This document shows positions 52,071-64,000 of a DNA stretch of 64,000 bases, in pieces. The position numbers and the translations under genes were made by a program. Numbering within the stretch: the first letter of the stretch is position 1; each line of letters starts with the position of its first letter. The stretch is from Variovorax paradoxus (GTDB lineage Bacteria; Pseudomonadota; Gammaproteobacteria; Burkholderiales; Burkholderiaceae_C), in contig NZ_JAUSXG010000001.1 of the NCBI RefSeq assembly GCF_030815855.1, forward strand, positions 4,650,001 to 4,714,000, given 5' to 3'. The notes under the pieces were generated by a model. The model made no database searches. It saw only the letters and a program-made list of their open reading frames with translations, and was not told the DNA's origin.

Positions 52071-54401
52071 TCAGGCGGCGGAAGACTTCGGATCTTCGGT
52101 GTGAGCGACCGCTGTTTGCGATTCGCCTGCCAGCGCGAATGATAGCGAGACTTGCGCGCCGGCTACAGCCCCATCGACAACGCGGTTGGAAAGCTCGATG
52201 CGCGCGCCGTGTTCGTCGGCGATCTTCTTGACGACGGCGAGCCCCAAACCGGTACCTTTTGTTTTCGTGGTGACGTAGGGCTCGAAGGCTCGCTTGAGGA
52301 TGTTCTCGGCAAAGCCCGGGCCACTGTCCTGCACGGTCAGGCGCACGCGCTGGCCCGAATCGCCGAGGCGGGTGCGGATGACCACCTCGCCGGCGCGGCC
52401 GGTGCTGGTGGCGGCGGCCTCGGCGGCATCCTGGGCGTTCTGCAGCAGGTTGTGGATGACCTGCCGGATCTGCTGCGCATCGCCGCGAATCGGCGGGCAG
52501 CGCTCGTCCAGTTCCGAGCGCAGCGCGATGGGCGCGCTCTCGGCGCTGTAGAGCTGGAGCACGTCGGTCAGCAGCGCATTGAGGTCGACGGGCTTGAGGT
52601 CGGCCGCGGGCAGGCGGGCGTAGTCGCGGAATTCATTGACCAGCCGCTTCATCGCATCGACCTGGTCGACGATGGTCTTGACCGACTTGACGAGCACGGC
52701 CTGCTCTGGCGGCGCGACCTTGCCGGAGAGTTTCATCTCGAGCCGCTCGGCCGAGAGCTGGATCGGGGTCAGCGGATTCTTGATTTCGTGGGCCAGGCGG
52801 CGCGCGACCTCGCCCCAGGCCTGTGCTCGCTGGGCCGACACGATTTCGGAGATGTCGTCGAACACCAGCAGCCGCGCGGCGCCCGGCAGCTCCGCGCCGC
52901 GCGCGACGATGTTGATGGCACTGCCCTGGTGCGGCAGGTCGTTGCCGGTGGCGTGCAGTTCGAAGGCATGCTGCCAGTGGTCGAGGCCATGCTGCACGCG
53001 CTCGACCTGGAACTCGTCGAACTGCTGCTGCACGTTATTGCCGAAGTCGGCCAGGCCGGGCACCAGTGCGAGCGGCTGCCCCTCGTAGGCGGCCAGGGGC
53101 GCACGCAGCACACGCGTGGCGCCGGGGTTGGTGGAAAGAATGGTGCCCTTGGCGTCGAGCACGATCACGCCCGAGGTCAGGTTGTCCAGAATGGTCTGCA
53201 GATTGGCACGGGCGGCATCGAGCTGGCCCATGGTTTTTTCGACCGCGCCGCGGGCATCTGCCAACTGCTGGGTCATGACGGCAAAGGAGCGGGTCAGGCC
53301 GCCGAGCTCGTCCTTGCCTTGCAGCACGGCAGTCGGCCGCAGGTCGCCTGCGGCCACCTGGCGCACGCCCTCCGCCAGCACGAGCAGCGGCCGCGCCAGC
53401 TGGTTGCCGAACAGCACCGCCAGCAGCACGGCGCCGAACACGGCAAGGAAGAGGCTCAGCGTCAGGGTGCCGATGTACATCCGCCGCAAGCCCTCGCGGG
53501 CCAAGGCGCGCTCCTGGTACTCGCGGTTGGCTTCTTGCACGGCGAGCGCATTGGCAACCACGGCGGGCGGCAGCGGCTGCGTGACCTGGAGAAACCGCGG
53601 CGCGGTGTCGAAGTCGAAGCCCGGGCGCTGCACCATGGCGATGGCGCGCACCGTGGCGGGCGGCAGGCTGGCACCCGGCGCCGCTGTTTCGTCGAGGCCT
53701 TCGATGTGGGCGATGGCGCGGTCGGCGCGCACCTGCCGCAGCTGCTGGATCGTCGGCCGCTCGGGGTTGAGCTGAAAGCGCGAGGCGCCCGCGCCTGCGA
53801 TGAGCTGGCCGGTACCGGTCCAAAGCACCACGTCGCTGGCCTGGAGCTGCTCGCGAATGCGCTCGAGGGCAAGGCCCGCGCTCGCATCGGGCACCTGGGC
53901 CAGCTGGGCGCTGGCCGCGCGCGTCTTGGCGGCGAGGTCGTCCGACAGCGAGTCGAGCGTGGCGCGGCCCAGGTTCAGGCCGGCATCGAGCGCGCCCTCG
54001 ACCTTGACGTCGAACCAGCTCTCGATCGAACGCGCGACGAACTGGTAGGACACCACGTAGACGAGCGCGCCCGGCACCACGCCCACGAGCGCGAAGATGG
54101 CGGCCAGCTTGATGAGCAGGCGGCTGCCGAACTTGCCCTGGCGCAGCCGCCGCAGCAGGCGGAAGGCGACCCAGCCGATGACCAGCACCAGCAGCACCGC
54201 CACGACCACGTTGATGCCGAAAAGCCGCACGTAGTAGCGTTCGTACAGCGCGCGGTTGTTGGTGGCTTGGGCCAGCAGGAACATCAGCACCAGGCCGATG
54301 GCGGTGACCAGCGCGGCGCCGACGCTCACGGCCCAGCGGACCGCGCGCGAGCGGCGAGCGGCGGGTGTGGCCGCTGCGCCGCTGCGCGGTTTGTTGCTCA
54401 C
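52071..54401 (-). CDS. NtrY-like membrane sensor histidine kinase
   Basis: This is a 776-aa protein. Transmembrane segments lie near residues 25-48, 65-85 and 98-120, followed by a large periplasmic part, a further TM at about 315-335, and then HAMP and PAS regions. The HisKA box is RRLAHEIKNPLTPIQLSAER. The HATPase has NLLQNAQDAAEAA, QDSGPGF and TKGTGLGLAVVKKIADEHG. It senses an envelope or nitrogen/redox signal and phosphorylates the adjacent regulator. The start overlaps the DUF4390 stop by ATGA. Confidence 0.9.
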   Translation of the reverse strand: MSNKPRSGAAATPAARRSRAVRWAVSVGAALVTAIGLVLMFLLAQATNNRALYERYYVRLFGINVVVAVLLVLVIGWVAFRLLRRLRQGKFGSRLLIKLAAIFALVGVVPGALVYVVSYQFVARSIESWFDVKVEGALDAGLNLGRATLDSLSDDLAAKTRAASAQLAQVPDASAGLALERIREQLQASDVVLWTGTGQLIAGAGASRFQLNPERPTIQQLRQVRADRAIAHIEGLDETAAPGASLPPATVRAIAMVQRPGFDFDTAPRFLQVTQPLPPAVVANALAVQEANREYQERALAREGLRRMYIGTLTLSLFLAVFGAVLLAVLFGNQLARPLLVLAEGVRQVAAGDLRPTAVLQGKDELGGLTRSFAVMTQQLADARGAVEKTMGQLDAARANLQTILDNLTSGVIVLDAKGTILSTNPGATRVLRAPLAAYEGQPLALVPGLADFGNNVQQQFDEFQVERVQHGLDHWQHAFELHATGNDLPHQGSAINIVARGAELPGAARLLVFDDISEIVSAQRAQAWGEVARRLAHEIKNPLTPIQLSAERLEMKLSGKVAPPEQAVLVKSVKTIVDQVDAMKRLVNEFRDYARLPAADLKPVDLNALLTDVLQLYSAESAPIALRSELDERCPPIRGDAQQIRQVIHNLLQNAQDAAEAAATSTGRAGEVVIRTRLGDSGQRVRLTVQDSGPGFAENILKRAFEPYVTTKTKGTGLGLAVVKKIADEHGARIELSNRVVDGAVAGAQVSLSFALAGESQTAVAHTEDPKSSAA

Positions 54402-55045
54402 CGCTGTTTCTCCAGCGGCAGCTTGGCGCTGCGCTCGGCGACGATGTTCCAGTCGGCCTGCCCGACCACGCCGATCTGGAACGGGCGCGGCAGTTGCGAG
54501 GTGTCGAGCCGGAAGCGGAAGATGACTTGGTGCTGCGACTCGTCGCCGATGTCGGCCGCGTCGCCCAGCCGCAGCCGGCCGATGCGCTTGACGGCCTCCA
54601 TCGCGTCAGACAGGCTGTCGAAGTTCTGATTCAGCGAAACGCCAAAGCCGGCGGCGCCGGTGATCGGCACGGGGGAAACGTTGAGCCGCCACCGCCGCGT
54701 CAGGGGCTGGTAGGCAAGCCGCATGTGGCGCGTGACCTGCGCCACCTTGCGATCGGTCCAGTACCAGCGCTCCTGAAACACCTCGGCCTCGGCCACGAAG
54801 TAGATGGCAATGCCCTTGTCGAGCACCTCCTCGACCAGCGACGGCAGTTCGAACTGCACGGCCGCAGTGAGATAGACGCCGTCGTCGCCCTGCTCCAGGC
54901 GCATCTGGGTGACCGAGGGGCCGGTACGCCCTTGCGCTGCCGCGCCGAGGGGCAGCCAGCTCAGCAACAGCACGCAGGCGAGCAGCAGTGCGGCCAAGGG
55001 CGCCAAGCCGCGCCATCCCGAAGATCTAGCGGGGACGTTTTTCAA
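54398..55045 (-). CDS. DUF4390-domain secreted protein
   Basis: This protein of about 215 aa has an N-terminal signal segment (LAPLAALLLACVLLLSWLP). The DUF4390 body includes YLTAAVQFELPSLVEEVLDK, YFVAEAEVFQERWYWTDRKV and RLAYQPLTRRWRLNVS. It is regularly found between rsmB and ntrY in beta-proteobacteria and may support the kinase. I prefer TTG 55045 inside the end of rsmB; an ATG at 55105 is also open and would overlap rsmB by 80 nt. Confidence 0.8.
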   Translation of the reverse strand: MKNVPARSSGWRGLAPLAALLLACVLLLSWLPLGAAAQGRTGPSVTQMRLEQGDDGVYLTAAVQFELPSLVEEVLDKGIAIYFVAEAEVFQERWYWTDRKVAQVTRHMRLAYQPLTRRWRLNVSPVPITGAAGFGVSLNQNFDSLSDAMEAVKRIGRLRLGDAADIGDESQHQVIFRFRLDTSQLPRPFQIGVVGQADWNIVAERSAKLPLEKQR

Positions 55046-56426
55046 GCAGCGCGTAGAAGAAGCCGTCGTGATCACCTGAGGGATTGTCCGGGACGGCGCG
55101 GGCATTCGCCCCGCTTTGGGGAAGCAAATGGCCTGGCGACGCCTTCAATCGGGCGTTGGTGTTGTGCGCAAGAAACGCATCGATTTGTTGCGCGCCCTCT
55201 TCGCGGAACACCGAACAGGTGCAATAGAGCATGCGGCCACCGGGCCGGACCAGCGGCCAGAGCGCCGCCAGCAGCGCCGCCTGTTGCACTGCGAGCTGGG
55301 CCGTGTCGCTCTCGCGCCGCAGCCAGCGTACGTCGGGGTGGCGCCGGACAATGCCCGAGGCCGTGCAGGGCGCATCGAGCAGGATGGCATCGAAGGGCGT
55401 GCCGTCCCACCACGCGGAGGGGCGCGCGGCATCGGCCACTACTACTTTAGCGGTCAGCCCGAGCCGGGCCAGGGTCTCATCGATGCGGCGGCTGCGAACG
55501 GCGTCGACTTCCAGGGCCGTCACATCGATGGCTCCGGGCTTGGCCATTTCCAACAGGTGGGCGGTCTTGCCGCCGGGGGCTGCGCAGGCATCGAGCACGC
55601 GCAGCGGCGCGGCGCCGTCCGTGGGGAGCAGGCCGTCGAGCAGCAGCGGCGCCGCCAGCTGCGCGGCGGCATCCTGCACCGAGCACTCGCCGTCGGCAAA
55701 GCCGGGCAGCTGCTGCACCGGACGCGCGCGCGTCAGCTGCAACCCGGAAGCCCCCACGCGAACCGCCTCCAGGCCTGCGGCCTCGAGCGCCAGCTGGTAA
55801 GAAGGCACGGTGGTCTTTTGAAGATTGACGCGCAGCGTCATCGGCGGCTGTGCGTTGTCCGCGGCGAGCACGCGCTGCCAATCGCGTGGATGATCGCGCT
55901 TGAGACGCTCGATCCACCACCGCGGATGATTCCACTGCGCCACCGGCTCATGGTCGGTCGCGGCCACGAGCTCGTCGCGCTCGCGCAGAAATCGCCGCAG
56001 GCAGGCGTTGATGAAGCTGGCCTGCGCGCGCGTGGCCGGATTGCGCTTCGCAGCCTCGACGGTCTGGTCGACCAGCGTGAAGGGCTCGTAGGGCGCGTGC
56101 TCCGCATCCCAGGCCAGCGCGAGCGCGGTGCACAGCAAGGCATCGGGCAGCGGCGGCGGCGTGCGCTTGGCCAGGTGGCGGCGCAGCGCCTCTGCCCGGC
56201 CGAGCCAGCGCAGCACCTGAAAGCCGAGCGCCTGCACGCCGGGGCGCATGGCGGGCTCCACGGATTCGAACGCGACGGTGCCCGAGCTGCCGGCGCGAAT
56301 GGACGCGAGCGCCGCCGCAGTCAGTTGCAGTTGGCGCCACAGAGGGGGTTGCAGATGCGGAGCGGTGCCGCCTGCGGGATCGGAAGTTAGTTCTGGCAAG
56401 TTGAGACGATGGTAATGGGCCGGCAT
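55026..56426 (-). CDS. rsmB: 16S rRNA (cytosine-967-C5)-methyltransferase RsmB
   Basis: This protein of 466 aa has an N-terminal NusB-like domain (FTLVDQTVEAAKRNPATRAQ, then ASFINACLRRFLRERDELV). The Rossmann methyltransferase has VLDACAAPGGKTAHLLEMAK (SAM), ILLDAPCTASGIVRRHPDVR and YCTCSVFREEGAQQ (catalytic Cys). All motifs are intact. ATG 56426 is the likely start; an upstream ATG at 56477 adds 17 unrelated residues. It is followed by DUF4390 with a short overlap. Confidence 0.93.
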   Translation of the reverse strand: MPAHYHRLNLPELTSDPAGGTAPHLQPPLWRQLQLTAAALASIRAGSSGTVAFESVEPAMRPGVQALGFQVLRWLGRAEALRRHLAKRTPPPLPDALLCTALALAWDAEHAPYEPFTLVDQTVEAAKRNPATRAQASFINACLRRFLRERDELVAATDHEPVAQWNHPRWWIERLKRDHPRDWQRVLAADNAQPPMTLRVNLQKTTVPSYQLALEAAGLEAVRVGASGLQLTRARPVQQLPGFADGECSVQDAAAQLAAPLLLDGLLPTDGAAPLRVLDACAAPGGKTAHLLEMAKPGAIDVTALEVDAVRSRRIDETLARLGLTAKVVVADAARPSAWWDGTPFDAILLDAPCTASGIVRRHPDVRWLRRESDTAQLAVQQAALLAALWPLVRPGGRMLYCTCSVFREEGAQQIDAFLAHNTNARLKASPGHLLPQSGANARAVPDNPSGDHDGFFYALLEKRPR

Positions 56427-56481
56427 GACGCGCAGCGCCGCACAAGATGAAGAAAAAGATGCGACTTTGGACGCCAAGCAC

Positions 56482-57105
56482 TCAGAGCAGGGGCGCGGCG
56501 GGACGCAAACGCACCAACCATGCCACCAGCAGCGCCGGGAACTGGACGATCGCGGCGTTGTACTGCCCTACCGCCGCATTGAACTGGCTGCGCGCAATTT
56601 CCGCCGAGGCCGAAGGTTCGGGCCACGCCATGGGTTCGAACGCGCCGGGCAATGCCGCATCGGCACCGGAGCCGGACCCGGTCGACTGAAGCGGCACGGG
56701 CCGCGAGAGCGTACCGTCCGCATCGAAGACCGTGACCGCATCCGGATGCTGCCGCTGCCACGCGTTGACCAGCACCTGCAGCGCGGTGGCCAGCGCCGCC
56801 ATGGCGCCCGGATCGAGCGGATGCAGCCGCGTCGCGCCGAGCACGGTGGCGAGCTGGGTGGTGGCAGCCTGCAGCGGCGCCACGGACGAAGACAGGCTGG
56901 GTGACGGTGCATCCTTCTGCGGCGGCGCGGCGGTGATGCTGGCCTGAACGAAGTCGAGTTGCTTGCGCAGCGCCGCATCGAGCGTGGCGTAAGCCTGGAG
57001 CACGGCCGCGCGCGAGCGCACGAGCCTGTTGTAGGCCCCCACGAACCAGAACAACAGCACCGCGACGACGATCCAGCCGGCCAGCGAATCGGGCAATACG
57101 CTCAT
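56482..57105 (-). CDS. LemA-like membrane protein
   Basis: This protein of 207 aa has an N-terminal membrane segment (LAGWIVVAVLLFWFVGAYNR), then the LemA pattern YNRLVRSRAAVLQAYATLDA and RSQFNAAVGQYNAAIVQFPA, which normally reads FNxxxxxYNxxIxxFPxxxxA. The middle is Ala/Ser-rich. The start ATG 57105 places the helix at the N-terminus. It lies between the rpoC terminator and rsmB. The function of LemA proteins is not settled. Confidence 0.82.
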   Translation of the reverse strand: MSVLPDSLAGWIVVAVLLFWFVGAYNRLVRSRAAVLQAYATLDAALRKQLDFVQASITAAPPQKDAPSPSLSSSVAPLQAATTQLATVLGATRLHPLDPGAMAALATALQVLVNAWQRQHPDAVTVFDADGTLSRPVPLQSTGSGSGADAALPGAFEPMAWPEPSASAEIARSQFNAAVGQYNAAIVQFPALLVAWLVRLRPAAPLL

Positions 57106-57131
57106 CGACGAAAAGGCCTCGTAAAAACACA

Positions 57132-57170
57132 AAGAAAAACGCCCCCCAACCGGGGGCGGTCGGGGGGCGT
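57132..57170 (-). terminator. rpoBC operon intrinsic terminator
   Basis: On the minus strand ACGCCCCCC and GGGGGGCGT form a very stable 9-bp stem with a C/G-rich loop, followed by TTTTTCTTT. It is 35 bp past the rpoC stop, a textbook Rho-independent terminator closing the rpoB-rpoC operon. Confidence 0.92.
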
Positions 57171-57204
57171 CTGGATACCGGTCATGACCGGTGATGCTAA
57201 CCAG

Positions 57205-61434
<4,230 letters not shown>

Positions 61435-61455
61435 AAGACTCTTTCCCTTTTCAAA

Positions 61456-64000
61456 TTAAGAACGCTCGAGCTCGATGTCGAGCCCCAGCGAACGAATTTC
61501 CTTGACCAGCACGTTGAACGATTCCGGCATGCCGGCTTCGATCGTGTGCTCGCCCTTGACGATGCTTTCGTACACCTTGGTACGGCCTTGCACGTCGTCG
61601 GACTTCACGGTCAGCATTTCCTGCAGGACGTAGGCGGCGCCATAAGCTTCCAGCGCCCACACTTCCATTTCACCGAAACGCTGGCCGCCGAATTGCGCCT
61701 TGCCGCCCAGCGGTTGCTGCGTGACGAGCGAGTACGGGCCGGTCGAACGGGCATGCATCTTGTCGTCCACCAAGTGGTGCAGCTTCAAGAAGTGCATGTA
61801 GCCCACGGTGACCGGACGCTCGAACTGGTCGCCGGTGCGGCCGTCGTACAGGTACGCCTGCGTGCGCGTATCGGTCAGGCCCTTGAGCTTGGCGATGTCG
61901 TCCGGATAGGCGAGCTTCAGCATGCCGCGGATTTCTTCTTCCGAGGCGCCGTCGAACACCGGGGTCGCAAAGGTTGCGCCGGTCTGCAGGTTGGCGGCCA
62001 TCTCGAGCACGTCGGTGTCGCTCAGCTTGCTGAGGTCTTCCTTGCGGCCCGAGCCGTTGTACAGCTGCTCCATGAACTTGCGCAGCTCGGCCACCTTGGC
62101 CTCTTGCTGCAGCAGGTCGCCGATGCGCTGGCCGATGCCCTTGCCGGCCCAGCCCAGGTGCACTTCGAGCACCTGGCCCACGTTCATCCGCGAAGGCACG
62201 CCCAGCGGGTTCAGGCAGATGTCGCACGGCGTGCCGTCAGCCATGTGGGGCATGTCTTCGACCGGAACGATCTTCGACACCACACCCTTGTTGCCGTGGC
62301 GGCCGGCCATCTTGTCGCCGGGTTGCAGGCGGCGCTTGACGGCCAGGTAGACCTTGACCATCTTGAGCACGCCCGCGGGCAGCTCGTCGCCCTGCGTGAG
62401 CTTCTTGCGCTTTTCTTCGAACGCGAGGTCGAAGCTGTGGCGCGTCTGCTCGAGCGAGTTCTTGATCGATTCGAGCTGGGTGGCCACTTCGTCGTCCGCC
62501 GGGCGGATGTCGAACCAATGGAACTTCTCGACCGACGCCAGGTAGGCCTTGTCGAGCTTGGTGCCCTTGGCCAGCTTGTTCGGGCCGCCGTTGGCGACCT
62601 TGCCGGTCAGGAGCTTCTCGATACGGTCGAACGCGTCGGCTTCGACGATGCGAAGCTGGTCATTCAGGTCGAGGCGGAAGCGCTTGAGCTCGTCGTCGAT
62701 GATCTGCTGGGCGCGCTTGTCGCGCGTGATGCCTTCGCGGGTGAACACCTGCACGTCGATCACGGTGCCTTGCGAGCCTTGGTCCACACGCAGCGAGGTG
62801 TCCTTCACGTCGGAAGCCTTCTCGCCGAAGATGGCGCGAAGCAGCTTCTCTTCAGGCGTGAGCGTGGTCTCGCCCTTCGGCGTGACCTTGCCCACCAGCG
62901 TGTCGCCCGGCTGCACTTCGGCGCCGACATAGATGATGCCGGATTCGTCGAGGCGGTTGAGCTGCTGCTCGGCCAGGTTCGGAATGTCGCGCGTGATTTC
63001 TTCGGCACCGAGCTTGGTGTCGCGAGCCATCACCACCAGTTCCTCGATGTGGATCGAGGTGTAGCGGTCTTCCGCGACGACGCGTTCCGAGATCAGGATC
63101 GAGTCTTCGAAGTTGTAGCCGTTCCACGGCATGAACGCGATCAGCATGTTCTGGCCGAGGGCCAGTTCGCCGAGGTCGGTCGATGCGCCGTCGGCCACCA
63201 CGTCGCCCTTGGCGATCTTGTCGCCGCGCTTGACGATCGGGCGCTGGTGGATGTTGGTGTTCTGGTTCGAACGCTGATACTTGATCAGGTTGTAGATGTC
63301 CACACCGACTTCACCGGCAGCCGCTTCGGCGTCGTTCACGCGCACCACGATGCGGGTCGCATCGACGTAGTCGACGATACCGCCACGGGTGGCCGTGACC
63401 ACGGTGCCCGAGTCGACCGCGGAAACGCGCTCGATGCCGGTACCGACGATCGGCTTTTCGGGGCGCAGCACAGGCACGGCCTGGCGCTGCATGTTGGCGC
63501 CCATCAGCGCGCGGTTCGCATCGTCGTGCTCGAGGAACGGCACGAGCGAAGCGGCCACCGACACGATCTGCGCAGGCGACACGTCCATGTACTGGACGCG
63601 CTCTGCGCCCACCAGGATCGATTCGCCGGCTTCACGCGCGGAGACCAGGTCGCCGGTCAGCTTGCCTTCCTTGTCCAGGACCGCATTGGCCTGGGCAATG
63701 ACGTACTTGCCTTCTTCGATGGCCGACAGGTAGTCGATGTCCATCGTGACCTTGCTGTCGACCACGCGGCGGTACGGCGTCTCGATGAAGCCGTATTCGT
63801 TCAGGCGGGCGTACAGGGCCAGCGAGTTGATCAGGCCGATGTTCGGGCCTTCAGGCGTTTCGATCGGGCAGACGCGGCCGTAATGGGTCACGTGCACGTC
63901 GCGCACTTCGAAGCCTGCACGTTCACGCGTCAGACCACCCGGGCCAAGGGCCGACACGCGGCGCTTGTGGGTGATTTCGGACAGCGGGTTCGTCTGGTCC
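61456..64000 (-). CDS. rpoB: DNA-directed RNA polymerase subunit beta, 3' part (gene continues past the window)
   Basis: The last ~848 codons of rpoB are present. Landmarks are [20 protein letters not shown], then [40 protein letters not shown] and the ending [10 protein letters not shown]. The gene is open to the window end, so its 5' part with the N-terminal lobes and the rifampicin region start lies outside. It is cotranscribed with rpoC. Confidence 0.98.
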   Translation of the reverse strand, partial: DQTNPLSEITHKRRVSALGPGGLTRERAGFEVRDVHVTHYGRVCPIETPEGPNIGLINSLALYARLNEYGFIETPYRRVVDSKVTMDIDYLSAIEEGKYVIAQANAVLDKEGKLTGDLVSAREAGESILVGAERVQYMDVSPAQIVSVAASLVPFLEHDDANRALMGANMQRQAVPVLRPEKPIVGTGIERVSAVDSGTVVTATRGGIVDYVDATRIVVRVNDAEAAAGEVGVDIYNLIKYQRSNQNTNIHQRPIVKRGDKIAKGDVVADGASTDLGELALGQNMLIAFMPWNGYNFEDSILISERVVAEDRYTSIHIEELVVMARDTKLGAEEITRDIPNLAEQQLNRLDESGIIYVGAEVQPGDTLVGKVTPKGETTLTPEEKLLRAIFGEKASDVKDTSLRVDQGSQGTVIDVQVFTREGITRDKRAQQIIDDELKRFRLDLNDQLRIVEADAFDRIEKLLTGKVANGGPNKLAKGTKLDKAYLASVEKFHWFDIRPADDEVATQLESIKNSLEQTRHSFDLAFEEKRKKLTQGDELPAGVLKMVKVYLAVKRRLQPGDKMAGRHGNKGVVSKIVPVEDMPHMADGTPCDICLNPLGVPSRMNVGQVLEVHLGWAGKGIGQRIGDLLQQEAKVAELRKFMEQLYNGSGRKEDLSKLSDTDVLEMAANLQTGATFATPVFDGASEEEIRGMLKLAYPDDIAKLKGLTDTRTQAYLYDGRTGDQFERPVTVGYMHFLKLHHLVDDKMHARSTGPYSLVTQQPLGGKAQFGGQRFGEMEVWALEAYGAAYVLQEMLTVKSDDVQGRTKVYESIVKGEHTIEAGMPESFNVLVKEIRSLGLDIELERS

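Noticed and set aside
52152-54629. An 825-codon open frame on the plus strand opposite the NtrY-like kinase
   Set aside because: It is an antisense shadow of a gene with clear HisKA/HATPase motifs; its own translation is low-complexity and resembles nothing.

Overview
The window looks like a Comamonadaceae (Variovorax-type) beta-proteobacterial chromosome. The evidence is the rpoB-rpoC / lemA-like / rsmB / DUF4390 / ntrY-ntrX run on the right, which is high in GC and almost gapless. It is joined to a long accessory region full of catabolic genes, regulators, mobile-element relics and defence genes. The genus is an inference from gene style and order; nothing in the sequence proves it.

Layout. 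1-9,000: a phospholipase D lipoprotein, a LysR/quinone-reductase/MIase-like/RidA set, a serine hydrolase, and several decayed genes (SDR, TAP-type hydrolase, MDR dehydrogenase, PAPS-reductase-like) next to IS fragments. 9,000-12,430: an iorA-iorB-cytochrome c operon for a periplasmic molybdenum hydroxylase. 12,430-15,100: decayed DNA and an intact IS5-family element with a CTAA target duplication. 15,100-26,000: AraC, RidA, CGNR regulator, Asp-nucleophile hydrolase, YcaC-like hydrolase, SDR, an XylR/DmpR-type sigma-54 activator with a candidate sigma-54 promoter, a LuxR-type regulator and an NTF2-like protein. 26,000-31,300: a dnaE2 relic, a second short methionyl-tRNA synthetase with a candidate Met-codon attenuator in its leader, a DUF985 cupin, and a divergent SDR/AraC pair.

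31,300-51,256 is a composite genomic island. It holds an integrase relic, AlpA, MobA-type relaxase and MobC, followed by a CBASS locus (Cap4-like nuclease-SAVED, CD-NTase, and a coupled third gene carrying an in-frame 156-bp repeat) and a PD-(D/E)XK gene. After a ku relic and two XRE regulators comes a second, AT-richer defence-like operon at 41,762-48,270. That operon encodes an adenine methyltransferase, a nuclease-like protein, a protein with two GHKL ATPase modules, a receiver-domain protein and an unknown protein. The island ends with IS66/DUF1016 relics and an intact tyrosine integrase beside tRNA-Phe, the likely insertion site. 51,257-64,000 is conserved core: ntrX-like, ntrY-like, DUF4390, rsmB, lemA-like, rpoC and the 3' part of rpoB.

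The best candidates for undescribed biology are the five-gene methyltransferase/nuclease/dual-GHKL/receiver operon, the third CBASS-linked gene with its repeat and palindrome, and the putative Met-responsive attenuator upstream of the extra MetRS.
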